In this document: piece after piece, positions 1 through 11,920 of the stretch
How positions within the stretch are numbered: position 1 is the first letter of the stretch
How the letters are laid out: the number at the start of each line of letters is the position of its first letter
Assembly (NCBI GenBank): GCA_026874595.1
Contig: CM049309.1
Location: 68,802,926 to 68,866,925 of the forward strand
Origin: Sipunculus nudus
Taxonomy: Eukaryota > Annelida > Sipuncula > Golfingiida > Sipunculidae
Reading direction: 5' to 3'
Length of the DNA stretch: 64,000 bases
Made by a program: the position numbers and the translations under genes
Notes under the pieces: generated by a model
The model's database searches: none
What the model saw: the letters and a program-made list of their open reading frames with translations, nothing else
Told to the model about the DNA's origin: nothing

Positions 1-899
1 TGTTTATGTTAGTGATGATTTGGTGCTCATTACAGAAGAGAACTTCACTGGACAGTAAAAGGTCAGCAAACTAAACCACCTGTAGACCTACCTGGTCTTT
101 GATGATGGGCATAGACCAAAGTTCTCATCCAAGCATTAGTCTTCTGCTGTTAAGGAACACAGCAATGATCAGACCCATCATGGTCATTATAATTGCCTAA
201 TTTGTTTGCAATGACTGTTGTCATATTGTAGTTATTTATAGTTTGTAGATCTTTCTGACAAAATAAAACACAGAAAATGAAGAATTTCATATTTGTCATT
301 TATTTTCACTTACAACAGGGTTTATCGTCTATGCCGGCATTTACCAGAAATTGCCAGTGCCATTTACCGGCATGACATTTACCGGCCAACCCAGGTGCGT
401 ATATATGTTGCAACATGCTTACTTTAGGGCCAAGCTCTTGTACAAAGTATATTGTTCATGGTGATTCTACGTGCAATAATGTTAGCCAGCCAGTGGGCAG
501 GGCTATATCAAATAATGTTAGTAAAAGGTTGTGAGCTTTTCTATGGTATAATTCTTAAATTGGTATCTGATAATATTTTGACGCAAGTATGTTTTGTATA
601 AAGGCTAATTTGTATAATAATTATTTATAGTAGGGTTATTAATTAATTATTATGTGACGTGCTCGGGGAATCTTACCTGTAAGGTATAAAGCACACTTTT
701 CCTGTTTGGTACCGTACAAAGATGCAGTATGAAGGGCCCATGTCTCAAGCTTTAGGCTTCGACTATTGGTTTCGTTCTTTTAATTTGTTTGCTTTAAATC
801 ATCCTATTTTAAAAAGGAAATAACAATTGTAATCTATACTGGTATCCATAATGCTATTTCGATTTGAAAACCAGCAAAGGCAGTCTATGGGTTTGGCTA
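1..899. other. AT-rich stretch without a recognised gene
   Basis: No coding region is recognised. A CCGG-rich patch at about 317-396 contains three copies of a CATTTACC(GG) word and begins with CAGGG, like a hAT-type miniature element, but I found no matching right end or target-site duplication. The rest is unremarkable AT-rich spacer. Confidence 0.5.
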
Positions 900-936
900 A
901 GCTGCTTCCCTACAAAGCTACCCAGACATCCTGGAA

Positions 937-1334
937 ATGCCATGCATCCATTATCAGTGTATAGAACGATGTGCAGATCTACTTAATCGTGTATCTGTAG
1001 TAAAGGGGGTATTCAGCATATGGATGCAGGAATGGTCCACAGAAAATTATGCTGACACTGCTATCCAGGCATTAAGAGAGTGTACAAATTTGCATCTCAA
1101 CAATATTCCTTTGCCTCTGAAAATCCTGCACGATTGCCTCTTTCTACAGCTGAACCCTAAAGAGTTTTCTCAAAGGTAGAGGAAACTCTATTATATGTTC
1201 GTTCTACAATGAGTGAGGGAAGGCTAGAAACCTTAATTTTACTTACAGTAAATCATGATAGAGTGTTAACTGCTTCTCAAGTTTTGGACAAGTTTGCCTC
1301 TACATCTGTACGCCTGCTACATTTTGTGATTTAA
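937..1334 (+). pseudogene. Relic of a hAT/ZMYM-like transposase C-terminus, frameshifted
   Basis: Two overlapping reading frames together look like one protein tail. Frame one runs 937-1179. Frame two takes over at about 1174 and runs to a stop at 1332-1334. The second part contains MSEGRLETLILLTVNHD, which resembles the RLxxLxLLxxH segment near the C-terminus of hAT-derived zinc-finger (TTF/ZMYM-type) proteins. The switch of frame means a frameshift, so the sequence is dead unless it is spliced. I could not find an N-terminal zinc finger or the rest of the transposase upstream. The family assignment rests on one short motif and is tentative; an unrelated domesticated or random ORF is possible. 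Confidence 0.35.
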
Positions 1335-1899
1335 CTTTTTAGAATTTCACTAAAGATTCAGATTAGATAAGATATCATTAGTTATTATATATATCATTAG
1401 TTATTATATAGTATATATTTACTGCAATTATTTAAATTTGCATTTTCTTAACTGTGACGGTCTCTGTGTACTAAGATATCATGTCTAAACTGCTATAAAA
1501 ATGTTAAGGTCCACAGCCATGAAAAAGGTTTTATCATGACTTCAAAGTATTTTTGGAATGATTTAATGGGTTGCAAAATTCATGAGCATGAAAAAAATGA
1601 GCATTACAACATTAGTGCATTCACATAATATATATTCAAATTGATATTATGATCTTAATATTCATAAATATAATTTTATCTATAATTAGTGAGTTTGTTC
1701 CCCGGTGTATAGTTGAAAGCTTTCAAAATATTACATAGTTATATATTCCATGGGTTAAATGCTATAGAGAATATTCAACGCAAGGATTTCAATCTAGGCT
1801 ACAAAGTCCTTCCAATTAACCCCACTCTGCCTTCCCCCATCCCAGGTTAACACACATTTTAGATGCCAGTTAAGTCGCAATAATCCCTTTCTGTTTTTG

Positions 1900-2074
1900 T
1901 TTTTTTTTTTTCTTTCTTCCTTCTGCAGCAACTACCGTCATCCTTCATCCGTCATCACTTGTCTCTGATCACACCTACCCGCGTTCTTTCCTTTCGCACT
2001 CATCACCCTTGTTTTACATTAAATACTATTATCACGAAGGTTTTGTTTACCTGGTACTTTCGCATATGAGCTCG

Positions 2075-2144
<70 letters not shown>

Positions 2145-2590
2145 TGTTGCTGTAGAGAAGTAGGTTCATGCCTTCATCACTTACAGACTGGCTTACGTTA
2201 TTTCACTCCTTTGTAGGCTCCCTACTGTCTTGAAACATCATATGGCGGGGCGCATTGTAACTTTAACGAGAAAATCTGATTACATCACCCCTGTGGTCCA
2301 TGCTCTTCATTGGTTGCAAGTGTGTCAGAGGATCCATTTTTAAGTTCCAGTCCTCATATTCAAGGCGAAAAACCCAGATGACTCCGTACCTTCTGCAGGA
2401 GATCATTCAACCGTAACACCAGAATCGTCATGTTCGCTCTTCCTGTGCGAACTACTTACTGGAAATTAAATTGGTGAATATTACCAATATGTACAGCTTA
2501 GCTTAGCCGTGACATTACGCATGTATACTGGGCTGGTGAGCCTGACTGGAGTCGTTGTACAACTTACTACAAGTTATATATATATAATAT
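1900..2590. repeat. Spacer with long (AT)n microsatellite
   Basis: A perfect AT dinucleotide run occupies about 2077-2141. The flanks show no coding potential that I recognise. Confidence 0.8.
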
Positions 2591-2826
2591 AAACCTATTT
2601 ATTTATTTTACATGGATTGTACAAATAGTTATTATAACTAATCGAGGCACTCTCCATGGCTCGGTTGATGGCGTTCGGTAGTCTGCAGGGGTGGAGGAAA
2701 CCGGAGTACCCGGAGAAAACCACCGGCCTTGGACGGACAACTACAACCCACTCTCATAGCCACGCCAGGGATCGAACCCGGGTCGCCAGCGGAGAGAGCC
2801 AGGCGTTTTACCACTCAGCTGTCGAG
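2591..2826 (-). mobile_element. tRNA-derived SINE, family B, minus-strand copy
   Basis: Read on the minus strand, this matches the SINE at 37708-37944 along its length. It has a tRNA-like head with an A-box-like segment (AGTGGTAAAACGCC) and a B-box (GGTTCGATCC), a body with the conserved words CCGGAGTACCCGG and CTCTCCATGGCTCGG on the plus strand, and an A/T-rich 3' tail toward 2591. The open reading frame over this interval is just the SINE and is not a gene. No clean target-site duplication was seen, consistent with an older or 5'-trimmed copy. Confidence 0.8.
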
Positions 2827-2928
2827 GAATACATCGCAGTGGTTTCCCTCATGTTGCATTCATATCGTAGTAAACAGCCCATTATCTTAACATAAGTCTA
2901 CGGAATACACACAAAAGAATACATATAG

Positions 2929-3246
2929 ACTCACAACCAATACTGAAACTCCGTCTCTGTGGTAAAGAGTCAGTTTTCCTGTTTCGCGTACAAGTTGGCT
3001 GCATCAATTGGTTTGAAATAATTAAATAAAGGTTGTGGCGGCTGGAAAAAACTGGAGTTCCAGTTCGCCTGCCCCCCCCCTTCCAGGATCCAATTCTGAG
3101 TAATGATCAACTTTGTAAAAAAAATATGTTACCGTTAAAAAAGTGTGTTTTTATCCAATGAGGAAAAATCGAGTAACAAATATTCTTATATTTACATATG
3201 TATATAAATATATATAAATATATACAAATATAGTATAGTACATAGG

Positions 3247-3300
<54 letters not shown>

Positions 3301-3438
3301 TTGGCTTAAAAAAAAATTTTTTTTACAGGCATTGAATTATCTGTCTCTATCCCAAATTACCTCGCCCCCGCTCCTATGTTCTCAGACAGCTAAATGTTAC
3401 TCATATGATTCTACTTCTAACATTTAAATCAATGAATA

Positions 3439-3521
<83 letters not shown>

Positions 3522-3557
3522 TATTCATTGATTTAATTAAAGCGTACATATATATTT

Positions 3558-3596
<39 letters not shown>

Positions 3597-3804
3597 ACGC
3601 TCACACCTATCCGTTTTTCCTTCCTCACCCGTTTCCGTCGTCCGTGCAATTCGAGTCAGTTAAAAATATATGTATAGGGCATTCACACCATCCGCTTACA
3701 AATGGACTCACAACAAAAACTTAAACTCCGTCTCTGTGGTAACGAGTTAGTTTTCCTGTTTCGAGTACAGGTTGGCTGCATAAATTGGTCTGAAATAATT
3801 AAAT
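2929..3804 (+). repeat. Pair of ~100-bp direct repeats flanking a microsatellite cluster
   Basis: The segment 2929-3027 is repeated at 3706-3804 with roughly 85-90% identity by eye; both contain CTCCGTCTCTGTGGTAA and TTTTCCTGTTTCG. Between them lie three AT or AT/GT microsatellites (about 3250-3298, 3443-3520 and 3554-3596). This could be a local duplication or the two ends of a decayed element. Confidence 0.6.
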
Positions 3805-5890
3805 TTTACCAATCCGTTATTAGAGTGTAAGCAAGAATTTTCACGACCTGTTTCCCTGAATCAAAGAACGGCTGTCAAAATAGTATCTCACATCTCCTTT
3901 GCGGGTTAGTTTCTGCTGCTTATCAATTGAAAATTACGATTTGGGTCTTGTTAACGGACAAAGAGTAATGACTTTCAGTCAGCTGAGCTAATGATGCTAC
4001 TTACGTGACGGCCCTGTTCCCGGCATGGTTGACTTTTAGATGGATTTACTTCCTAACGTAATAAATATCCGAGTCATTCCAACATACACTCAGATTATTT
4101 ATCTTTTTTGTTACTTGCGTGTTTTATTGTACTTTCGTGACAGCTCTGATCCCAGTATAATTAGAGAGATATTTAGATAGTCATTCCAACATACACTCAA
4201 ATCATCTATCTTTCTTCCACCATTTTTTTTTTTGTCTCTAACAAAAGCTCAGTGATATTTATATAATTTATTACACGGTACACATGATGATTTTTTTTCC
4301 CATTTTACCCTTGATTTCGTTATTATATTTTTATATTTATTATATTATTATTTTTCTGTTTATCCTAAAGCTGCCCATCCACCTACTTTTGAAAAAGAAT
4401 TTATGGGATTTCTGGCTTCCTCTGTGTATATATTAATGACCTAAAGATAATTCTGGTTATGAATAGTTTTCATAACGCTTCGATGAAGGATATATGAATT
4501 TGTTAATCAATAACATTTTTGTAAATACAGCAATGTTGACAAACGGGTAAAACATGCAACCTAAGGTGGTAGGTTGCATATATGCGGAGGTAGAAAAGTC
4601 ACAAAACGCCATTTGTAAAGCTCTGTCTTAGTTGACTTGCCGCAAGATGCCCTTGTTTAATTTAGTATGATTATTTTTGCAGGCCCCAACATATTATAAA
4701 CACGTTGATATATACAAAACAAGCAGCCTGTGTGCGATGATATCCACGTTTTCTGGCTTATTTTTATAAAAGATCCAAGGGATTACCTTTAGTTTATAAA
4801 GGTCAGATAGGTGATTATGCCCTTTAAATGTTTATTTTCCTATAACAACCCTATAGCAATGGTATTCCACTCTGATGTATTATGAAAACGTGTTTGGATT
4901 ACATTTTGTTCACATTTGGATCTTACAAAAGACAGGATCATATGGTTTGTGGCATCTGCTGTTTCACATTAACAGAGTTTTTTTTTATAATATAAACGTT
5001 CTACCTATAAAACATTAACAATAAAAATAATTATACATACTAAATTATAGTTGATGTCTTTAATTTTAGTTATTCGATCTTTCATTAAATACACATAATA
5101 ATTATTTATCTGAGCTGCCATCGGTGTTGTCATTGATCTTTCTTCATTAATCAAAAGCGGTGACGATGGTAACATCTAGCGGTAAAACTTCGAATAAACA
5201 TAATTTATTAAAGATTTATATATACATAAATATTATTATATTCATGATTGTGCACTTGCAGACCAGTTTTGTGTCATTACAAATACAAAAGCCATTAAAG
5301 TTCAAACACTTTATACAGAGCAGCGTAGTTTCTCATAGAGGGCGCTGCGATAGTCCCTTAAAAAAAATAAATAAATAATAATATATATAAATATATCAAA
5401 TTCCTCAGGATTTAGAGGATTATATATGCAAGAAGACCAACTTAAATTAGGACACATTTGGCATCCTTCCCAACAGTTCAAGACTGATATCGGGCTTTTT
5501 CGAGAAGTGACCACATGGCCGGGAGCTAAGTGACAAAGGTCCATTACTTTTTAATATGTTTTATTATAATTAACTTATAAATTCTCCTGTGTATTACAAT
5601 GTATTATAAAGTTCTAAATCATTATGCACTGACTCTGATATTCTAAGCCTTTCACTTGTGTAAAGTGGTTTACTTGGAGATATTGTTCATACACACGCCT
5701 GTTAATTCTTTACAATTACGTGTTCTGTGACTTACCCTGTATCATATGATTTAAAATTATCCGCATACTATCATGATTTTAGATTATATTCTATGGCCAT
5801 TGTATGACATTTCCCCAGTTGTTTTACAGCTATTAAAGCTTTAGGTACACCTTCTCTATATCCAGGATACAGTTTTACCTAACACCTTAG
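3805..5890. other. AT-rich spacer, no gene recognised
   Basis: A short imperfect direct repeat (ATTCCAACATACACTCA) occurs at about 4077 and 4176. Otherwise I see only A/T-rich spacer with no splice-supported or conserved coding segment. Confidence 0.6.
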
Positions 5891-5968
5891 CGGCAGTCAT
5901 GGTTGGACCTTGAACCTCTAGCTTTCAAAGTCTAATGCCCATTTCACCATTATACCATGCTTCCTCCC
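5891..5968 (-). mobile_element. tRNA-Gln-like SINE head
   Basis: On the minus strand there is a tRNA-like sequence with A-box-like TGGTATAATGGTGAAATGG, an anticodon-loop-like CTTTGAA (TTG anticodon, Gln-like) and a B-box GGTTCAAGGTCC. Acceptor and D-stem pairing is poor, so this is more likely the promoter head of a SINE, or a tRNA pseudogene, than a working tRNA gene. The body would extend toward lower coordinates (about 5820). Confidence 0.5.
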
Positions 5969-6556
5969 ACCGCAAGAGAGCGCCCACTGAACGTATATAC
6001 AAGAGAAACATTTCACGTACTATATATCCTGGTGAAAACCCTAATTCCGCATGTCGGGTGATTCACCGGTAATAAATATGTTTGCCCGATACATACTTTA
6101 GATAAGAGGGTCTATTCATCTGTTGGCCCTTTAACAAGGTGTTCGTAACAGGTGAACAGCTGAGCGAAAGTGGACACGTGTGTATTCGTGAGTGCCAGAC
6201 CACGCACTAGAACCTAGACGAATCGAAACCGACCAAATGTCAGTTTACACGCAACAGTCTCACTTTAATATAACAATATTACACAAATACTATTCTCAAG
6301 ATGTCCAGAGCCTGACAGTATATAAATTATTAACCATCATATGTGCTTATGGGTTGAACATGTCATTTGTCCACACTTTCGGAACACATCACTAGCACTT
6401 TAATGAAACTGGCAATACAATATTTACCATGCAAATGAGGTTGTGCATGCAACCTTGTTTTTTCAGGCTATCGATAAATTTACACAAAAACTGCTGAAAG
6501 GATTTATATGAAACTTTGCGAGTAGATTGAACATGGGCAGGAAAGACAATGAATTT

Positions 6557-6725
6557 ATGGAAATCCTCCATGACCCTGGCATCCAACCTGTAAGATCAGG
6601 GTGAAGTATGTTCACTTAGAATATGTGCTTGTCTCTGAGATAAGGGTACTAACCCTAACCCTTGAGAGATTAAGTCATCTCGGTGTCTCAAACCTGGAGT
6701 GGATACATCTGAACATGCTGAGAAA
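6557..6725 (+). repeat. Dispersed repeat R1, copy 1
   Basis: This segment is clearly related to 29397-29545. Both begin with AATCCTCCATGA(T/C)CCTGGCA, share CCCTAACCCTTGA and end near an ACATGCT word. The class is unknown. The CTAACCCTAACCC run resembles a telomere repeat but is only two units long. Confidence 0.6.
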
Positions 6726-7233
6726 TCAATTCTCCTGCATGCAATTTTGAGATCTTTTCCCACTTTTACACGTGCAGTAGGGGCCTACCAAAACCAAGTT
6801 GAAACACCATGTTAAATCACTACATATATGTACACGCACGGGTTTTAATTAAGGATGTTTAAAGGAATATAAATACTGTTATGGAGCGGATGTTGTTACT
6901 GATGTTGTTGAGTGGAGTTTTTAAAGTTGAAATGGGATTCTGGGAAGGGTAATGTTGCAATCAACATCAGGAATAACACGATTATACTGGTACGTGTCAG
7001 TGTATGTTCTTCAAACTGCCTTCCACAAAACATGAAATCGACACGGGCAAACTGAAACGTGCCAGTGCACGGAGGCTATGCAAGTAATTGTCTGGAGGCT
7101 GGACGATCACGTGTCTGTATACCATAATCCAATGGAACATTTCATCCTTTCCCCACATCAAATTTACGATTTTGATATTAACATCAAAATGAAGATAAGG
7201 AAAATTGTTCTCGCGCCAACTTGCACAAACAAA

Positions 7234-7307
<74 letters not shown>

Positions 7308-8354
7308 CTTTATCATAGGTTGAACAAAATAATTAACAGAAAACATAGCGCCACTTTTCTGGCTGAATAACAAACATTGATTAATAGGTAAACAAATAGA
7401 CCACTCAAATTTTCAGCTAAAAATAAACAACTTGTTTACATAAACATGCAATCCTAAACATACTTATAAAGAATAATGGAGTTAGCTGCCACCTACCTGA
7501 ATTAGCTAAAACCTACCATAATACTAATTATAATTCATTTGTAAGGAGAATGATCGGTTCATTTTGTACCTGAAGATATATACCAAAGTGAGATGCAAGG
7601 GTTATTCCTTTCGCAGTTTTAAATGATATATTAAATATTCAATTAATGAAATATTTTAAATCATGTTTTTTTTTATTTATAATTCAACTTGCTTTTTTGC
7701 TTTCAAAAACATTTGAAAATTGTTTTTGGCCAGATCTTGCACAATGCCATGCTAAATATGTAACGACCTAAAATAGAGTAAATACACATTGGCTTATTGT
7801 TGACCCGTATATTGTTACGGAACCTAATATCAACAGATCACGTAGTCGTGACGAGCCTAAATTTTGTTTTGGAGAAAAAAAAAATCAGATTCTGTAACAC
7901 TAGGCAGCGTGAAATGTCTAGGGGAATGAATAAAGAAGCCCATGTTTTTTTTAACAAATAACTATAATATATTCTTAAAACAACCCTAACATTACAATAC
8001 ACTAAATCAATGCAATTACACAGTACAACAACAGTATAACAGCAAATCAATACAATCACACAGCATAATAAACAAAGTGCAAAGTACCTGGATACTACCA
8101 CTGTCACAGCGACAAGTCCTTTAAAATGTATAAGCCGGATGAACAGTTCACATAAATCTTCTCAGAGAATAACAGTCCAGTTCATTCACAAAATCAATCC
8201 GTTGTAATCCCAAAGTGAAGTTCTTTTTATAATCCCGAAAGCAAACTGAAGACTATATAAGATCCGTCACAAATTTAGAAGAAAATCTATAACTGCCGCA
8301 CTTATCGGAAAAGGTCCACAACTGACTTACACGCTTCTGTGACCGCTGGAATAT

Positions 8355-8388
<34 letters not shown>

Positions 8389-8446
8389 GGCTCTAAAACA
8401 CAGTCTCTTATTTATAACTTTTCACCTCAAGCCGAGAACTTTCCAT
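6726..8446. repeat. Spacer with (CT)n microsatellites
   Basis: A CT dinucleotide run lies at 7241-7303 and a shorter TC run at about 8359-8388. Arg-Glu or Leu-Ser repeat reading frames here are microsatellite translations. No gene is recognised. Confidence 0.7.
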
Positions 8447-9244
8447 TTCCCGAACAATCCAAAGAACCTAACATGATTAACATGTAGGGATTCAAGAAGT
8501 TAGGTTCAAGAAGCTTCATAAAGCGGGGATCGACATTTTCCACCATTTTTGACAGCGGATATATGTCTTTGTTCTTCTTCGGCAAGTGTTCCCTCATAGC
8601 GTGTACTCTCTTCTCCGTCATGGCGGAGGTGTGGTTTCCGATGGCTAAAGTGTTAGCTATGTTCTTTGATTCCCAGGTAATGTTGGAAGAATTCAACCAA
8701 ACCTTTTGCGTTTCCAAACATGCCCGCATTATCCCTGAGCAGGCATGGGGTAATAGTAATAGATAATAGTAATAGGCAGTAATTCAATTACTTTTCATCA
8801 GTAATAGGCAATAATAGATAATAGGCAGTCCAAAAATGTTGAATAATAGTAATAGTAATAGTAATAGGCAGATGAGTAATAGATTAATAGCTATTAATTT
8901 TAACTATTACCAGCCTGTGGGCTAATTAAGGGTGTGTGGGGTCTGAGTGCAAGCCAGCAGCTACACTGGTAAGGCCCCAGCTGAGGTGTAGCTGCATGTT
9001 TTCATGCTCATACCCAGGTGGCACAGGATTATCCTCAGGCAGGATGTTCTGACCAACAACAATAGCACAGGATGACTGCCTTGTAGGTGTTTCCCCTGGG
9101 TACTGACAACTTCTTACAATCAAAGCACAATACAACCATGTCCTTTGATGTTTGTGTGTAAGCTACTGATAGCCTAGTAAGAACCCAGTCAGGCATAACA
9201 CTGAAGGTAAACTCATACCTGATGATTGTACCCACCACAAAATT

Positions 9245-9703
9245 GTGACTAAATCTGTAACACACAAATCTGTGAATATTTCCTTTCCAATTGCCACACT
9301 GGTCAAGGATAACACAACTACCCCAGCAGGCAGTGATGAGCCCCCTGCCAAGAAACGGAAGTGTATATCAACAGATCTGTTTGCCTTCTTAGAAGGGGAT
9401 GACGCACTTGAAACAACACCAGGTCTGCCACATGAGGTTGAGTTTGAAACATACCTAGCTGAGCCTAGAGTGTCACAACAGACAGATCCACTACAGTAAT
9501 GGAAGGTGAAAGAGCCCTCAAGTCTTGCCTATCTTGCCTTGCTTGCCAAGAAAGTGTTAGCAGTACCAGCTACTTCAGCCCCTGTTGAACGTATCTTTAG
9601 CATTGCGGGAAAAATCTTTAGACCAGATCGTTGCCGCCTGGGGGATTCAACATTTGAACAGCTTATGTTCATCAGATGCAATGGACACTTAATACAGTTG
9701 TGA
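9245..9703 (+). pseudogene. hAT transposase C-terminal fragment (hATC dimerisation domain)
   Basis: In one continuous frame broken by a TAA at 9497-9499, the sequence encodes an acidic linker with an AKKRK basic patch and then the hAT C-terminal dimerisation core: ALLAKKVLAVPATSAPVERI, FSIAGKI, RL and FEQLMFIRCN. The stop sits just before WKVKEPSS, where related proteins usually have an aromatic residue preceding W, so it looks like a point nonsense change. The BED zinc finger and the catalytic DDE region are absent. Known family role: cut-and-paste transposition in the nucleus. This copy cannot encode an active enzyme. Confidence 0.88.
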
Positions 9704-9865
9704 ACTATTCATGCACCATTTTTTGTTTATTCCTGTTTTCATCAGATGCAATGGACAATTTAGTTGTGAACTGTTCATGCACCATTTTTTGTTTATTCCT
9801 GTTTTCATGAGATGCAATGGACAATTTAGTTGTGAACTATTCATGCACCATTTCTTGTTTATTTA
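9669..9865 (+). repeat. 66-bp tandem repeat overlapping the transposase 3' end
   Basis: About 2.7 copies of a 66-bp unit (starting word TTGTGAACT at 9698, 9764 and 9830) begin within the last codons of the transposase frame and run into its 3' non-coding part. Confidence 0.85.
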
Positions 9866-10403
9866 TAGTGACTGGTAACATATTTAAATGTGACTTGATG
9901 ATCATGAGCGGTCAACAGTACTTCATTATTAAACATTTTTTATTCACTGATTATTTTCTTGTTTTTATTGAACCAGTAATAGTTAATAGTAATATTAATA
10001 GGAGTAAAGTAATAGTAATAGCCACCTATTACTTTTTGAGAAACACTTAAAATAATAGTTAATAGTTATAGGCAAACATCCAAAGTAATAGTAATAGGCC
10101 CTATTATTGAAATCAGTAATAGGCCAAATGCCTGTCCCTGAGGGACGGAAGAGACGTACCCACATCCTGCACACACACACGGGTACACCAGCACTTGTAC
10201 AAGTGGTATGGGACAACAACTCATCTCGCAGTCGCAGGGCTATTGCGGCGGCAAGATTACCACCAGCGCTGTCCCCTGCAATAAACCGGATATTCTTTAT
10301 GACAGTTACCTTTTTTTCTTCTCGAAACAGCAGAAATCAGAAAAGTTACAGTGCCAGCCACAAACCTTCCAGTCTTGAATAACACTCAGTAAAACGTATT
10401 TTG

Positions 10404-10805
10404 AATAATCTGCTGGAGTACAGGATTCAAAGCCAGCATATCGTGAGTTTGATTCTAAGTCGAGGCGGTGAGAGATTTTTCACGGTCGGAGCCCTTCTAG
10501 TGTGAGCGCTCTGCACGCTTAATGGGTTAAGGCCGTGCCCAATGGCCGTGTTTCCCTCTCAAACGAATGCTCCTTTCGGGGATCCTCGGTGATATAACCC
10601 AGCAATTGGGACGATTACCTAACCATTACCCGCTGGTGCAGTAGTCACCTGGTCTGGTTAACATCAGGATTTAAAAATGGAAGGAATCCTGTGATACTGC
10701 CCTGTCACGTAGTCCCACACCGGAATGGAATTATGCAGATGTACAGATAACTATAGTTAGGCTAGCATTAAAACATGGAGGCGGCTACCTTTAACAAAAA
10801 TATAT
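10404..10805 (+). mobile_element. tRNA-derived SINE, family A, older copy
   Basis: Matches the SINE at 31809-32241 over most of its length, sharing GAGGCGGTGAG, CACGGTCGG, GTGAGCGCTCTGCA, ACTGCCCTGTCA and the 3' word GGAGGCGG. The 5' tRNA-like head is truncated and diverged (B-box-like AGTTTGATTC). No target-site duplication was found. Confidence 0.8.
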
Positions 10806-11862
10806 TCTCAAAAAGTCTGTTTTAGTGACAACCATGTCTGCTTTCGAAGGAAGGAGGTCAGCGGACACGCGAAAAGGAGAGGTGAACAGATATAACTGGA
10901 AAAGGCGAGGATGAACTTATCCCATCCTAAACAGATCAAGTGAAATCTTTTCACAAATTGAAAATTTCGCATCATCATCTAGCAGCCACCTAAAACAATA
11001 TATTGTTGGACAAATAATTTTTTGTTCTGTAAACCTCTGCATTTTAATATACGAGCCATAGCTTGAGAAATGTTATTTTTTTTATTCATTTTTCTCATTT
11101 TTGTGAGTTTAGAATATAAAAAAAAAATAAATTTGTGATGCTTAGGGGTGGGGTGAAATTGACAAATATCTATCTATTAATTTGTAATTATGCGTTTACT
11201 TTAAATTGAGTTAAACGCTTTGTATGTACCATATACTCTTGTAAAAGTTCTCAAGTTTTATTCCTAGTTGTTATCACAGGCATGTCGTCGCAATTTTGTG
11301 TAGCAAATATGTACGTAGCTTTAAGTTCGTGTTCCTTTGCGATTCAAGAGTAATATAAGCTGCTAGTTCAAGCTTTCATTCCATAAATAAATTCTGTTTT
11401 CCAGTCACTTACAAAGAGACTAATATTTAACATTTTATATGATCACTTCTATTTACAACTCACATGCACTTCACATTAAGGTTTAATGGACAAAAAGATG
11501 TTTATTCATACATGCAATCATTATGCAGTGGTCTCTTTACATCCCTTCTAATAATCCATTACATTCACCCTCTGCTGGCATTGAGAACATTTGCCCTAAT
11601 TTTTTCTTTGTACCCCCTCTAGTGGTAAACCCATGTTTACCCCTTTTTAAACCGAATACGTGGCCACGTGGATATCCGCTTCTCGATGATATTGTTTGAA
11701 TAAATCGAAACAGGATTATATAATCAATTACCTTTAATTGTAAAAAAAGAGTAATTGCAAAACATAAGAGCTGCGAAATCTTAGTGTGTGGCCGTATACG
11801 CTTTAATTGCAATAGCGTTTCTGAAACTATTGTGCATGCTTATATACAATATAGCACACAGG

Positions 11863-11920
<58 letters not shown>

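Larger units (their letters stand above)
8740..10134 (+). mobile_element. hAT-family DNA transposon remnant with 8-bp target-site duplication
   Basis: The element has inverted ends CAGGCATGGGG (8740-8750) and, on the opposite strand, CAGGCATTTGG (ending at 10134). It is flanked by a perfect 8-bp duplication TCCCTGAG at 8732-8739 and 10135-10142, the size typical of hAT insertions. Both ends carry clusters of TAATAG/AATAG words (about 8751-8910 and 9976-10121), like subterminal transposase-binding repeats. Inside is the C-terminal half of a hAT transposase. At about 1.4 kb it is too short for a full autonomous element, so it is internally deleted. Removing it rejoins the AADAC exon reading. 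Confidence 0.92.
8447..10275 (-). pseudogene. Arylacetamide deacetylase-like pseudogene (copy 1), split by a hAT transposon
   Basis: Minus-strand remnant of the last AADAC exon. The exon starts at 10275 after a TTGCAG acceptor and encodes the nucleophile segment GDSAGGNLAAAIALRLRDE, exactly where exon 6 of the two plus-strand copies begins. A frameshift precedes PLVQVLVYP. A second lies in a GTGTGTG run before TSLPSLRDNAGMFGNAKG. The hAT element at 8740-10134 then interrupts the exon. Beyond it, the alignable protein continues with AIGNHTSA, MREHLPKK and LLEPNFLNPYM and fades at about 8447, before the catalytic Asp and His. No upstream exons are visible at higher coordinates, so the copy may be a fragment. 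Several frameshifts make it certainly non-functional. It is more decayed than the copy at 13622-19490. Confidence 0.9.

Noticed and set aside
317..396. hAT MITE starting CAGGGTTTATCG
   Set aside because: No matching right terminus or 8-bp duplication could be found.
3971..3995. 5' end of a D-family Helitron-like element (TCAGTCAGCTGAGCT)
   Set aside because: Only a short resemblance; no core units or 3' end follow.
6650..6665. Interstitial telomere
   Set aside because: Only about two TAACCC units, shared with the other R1 copy, so part of a dispersed repeat.
7241..7303. Arg-Glu and Ser-Leu repeat proteins
   Set aside because: Pure translation of a (CT)n microsatellite on both strands.
8926..9265. 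Minus-strand gene within the hAT element
   Set aside because: Short overlapping frames with no recognised domain, inside transposon-internal DNA; origin unclear but not supportable as a gene.
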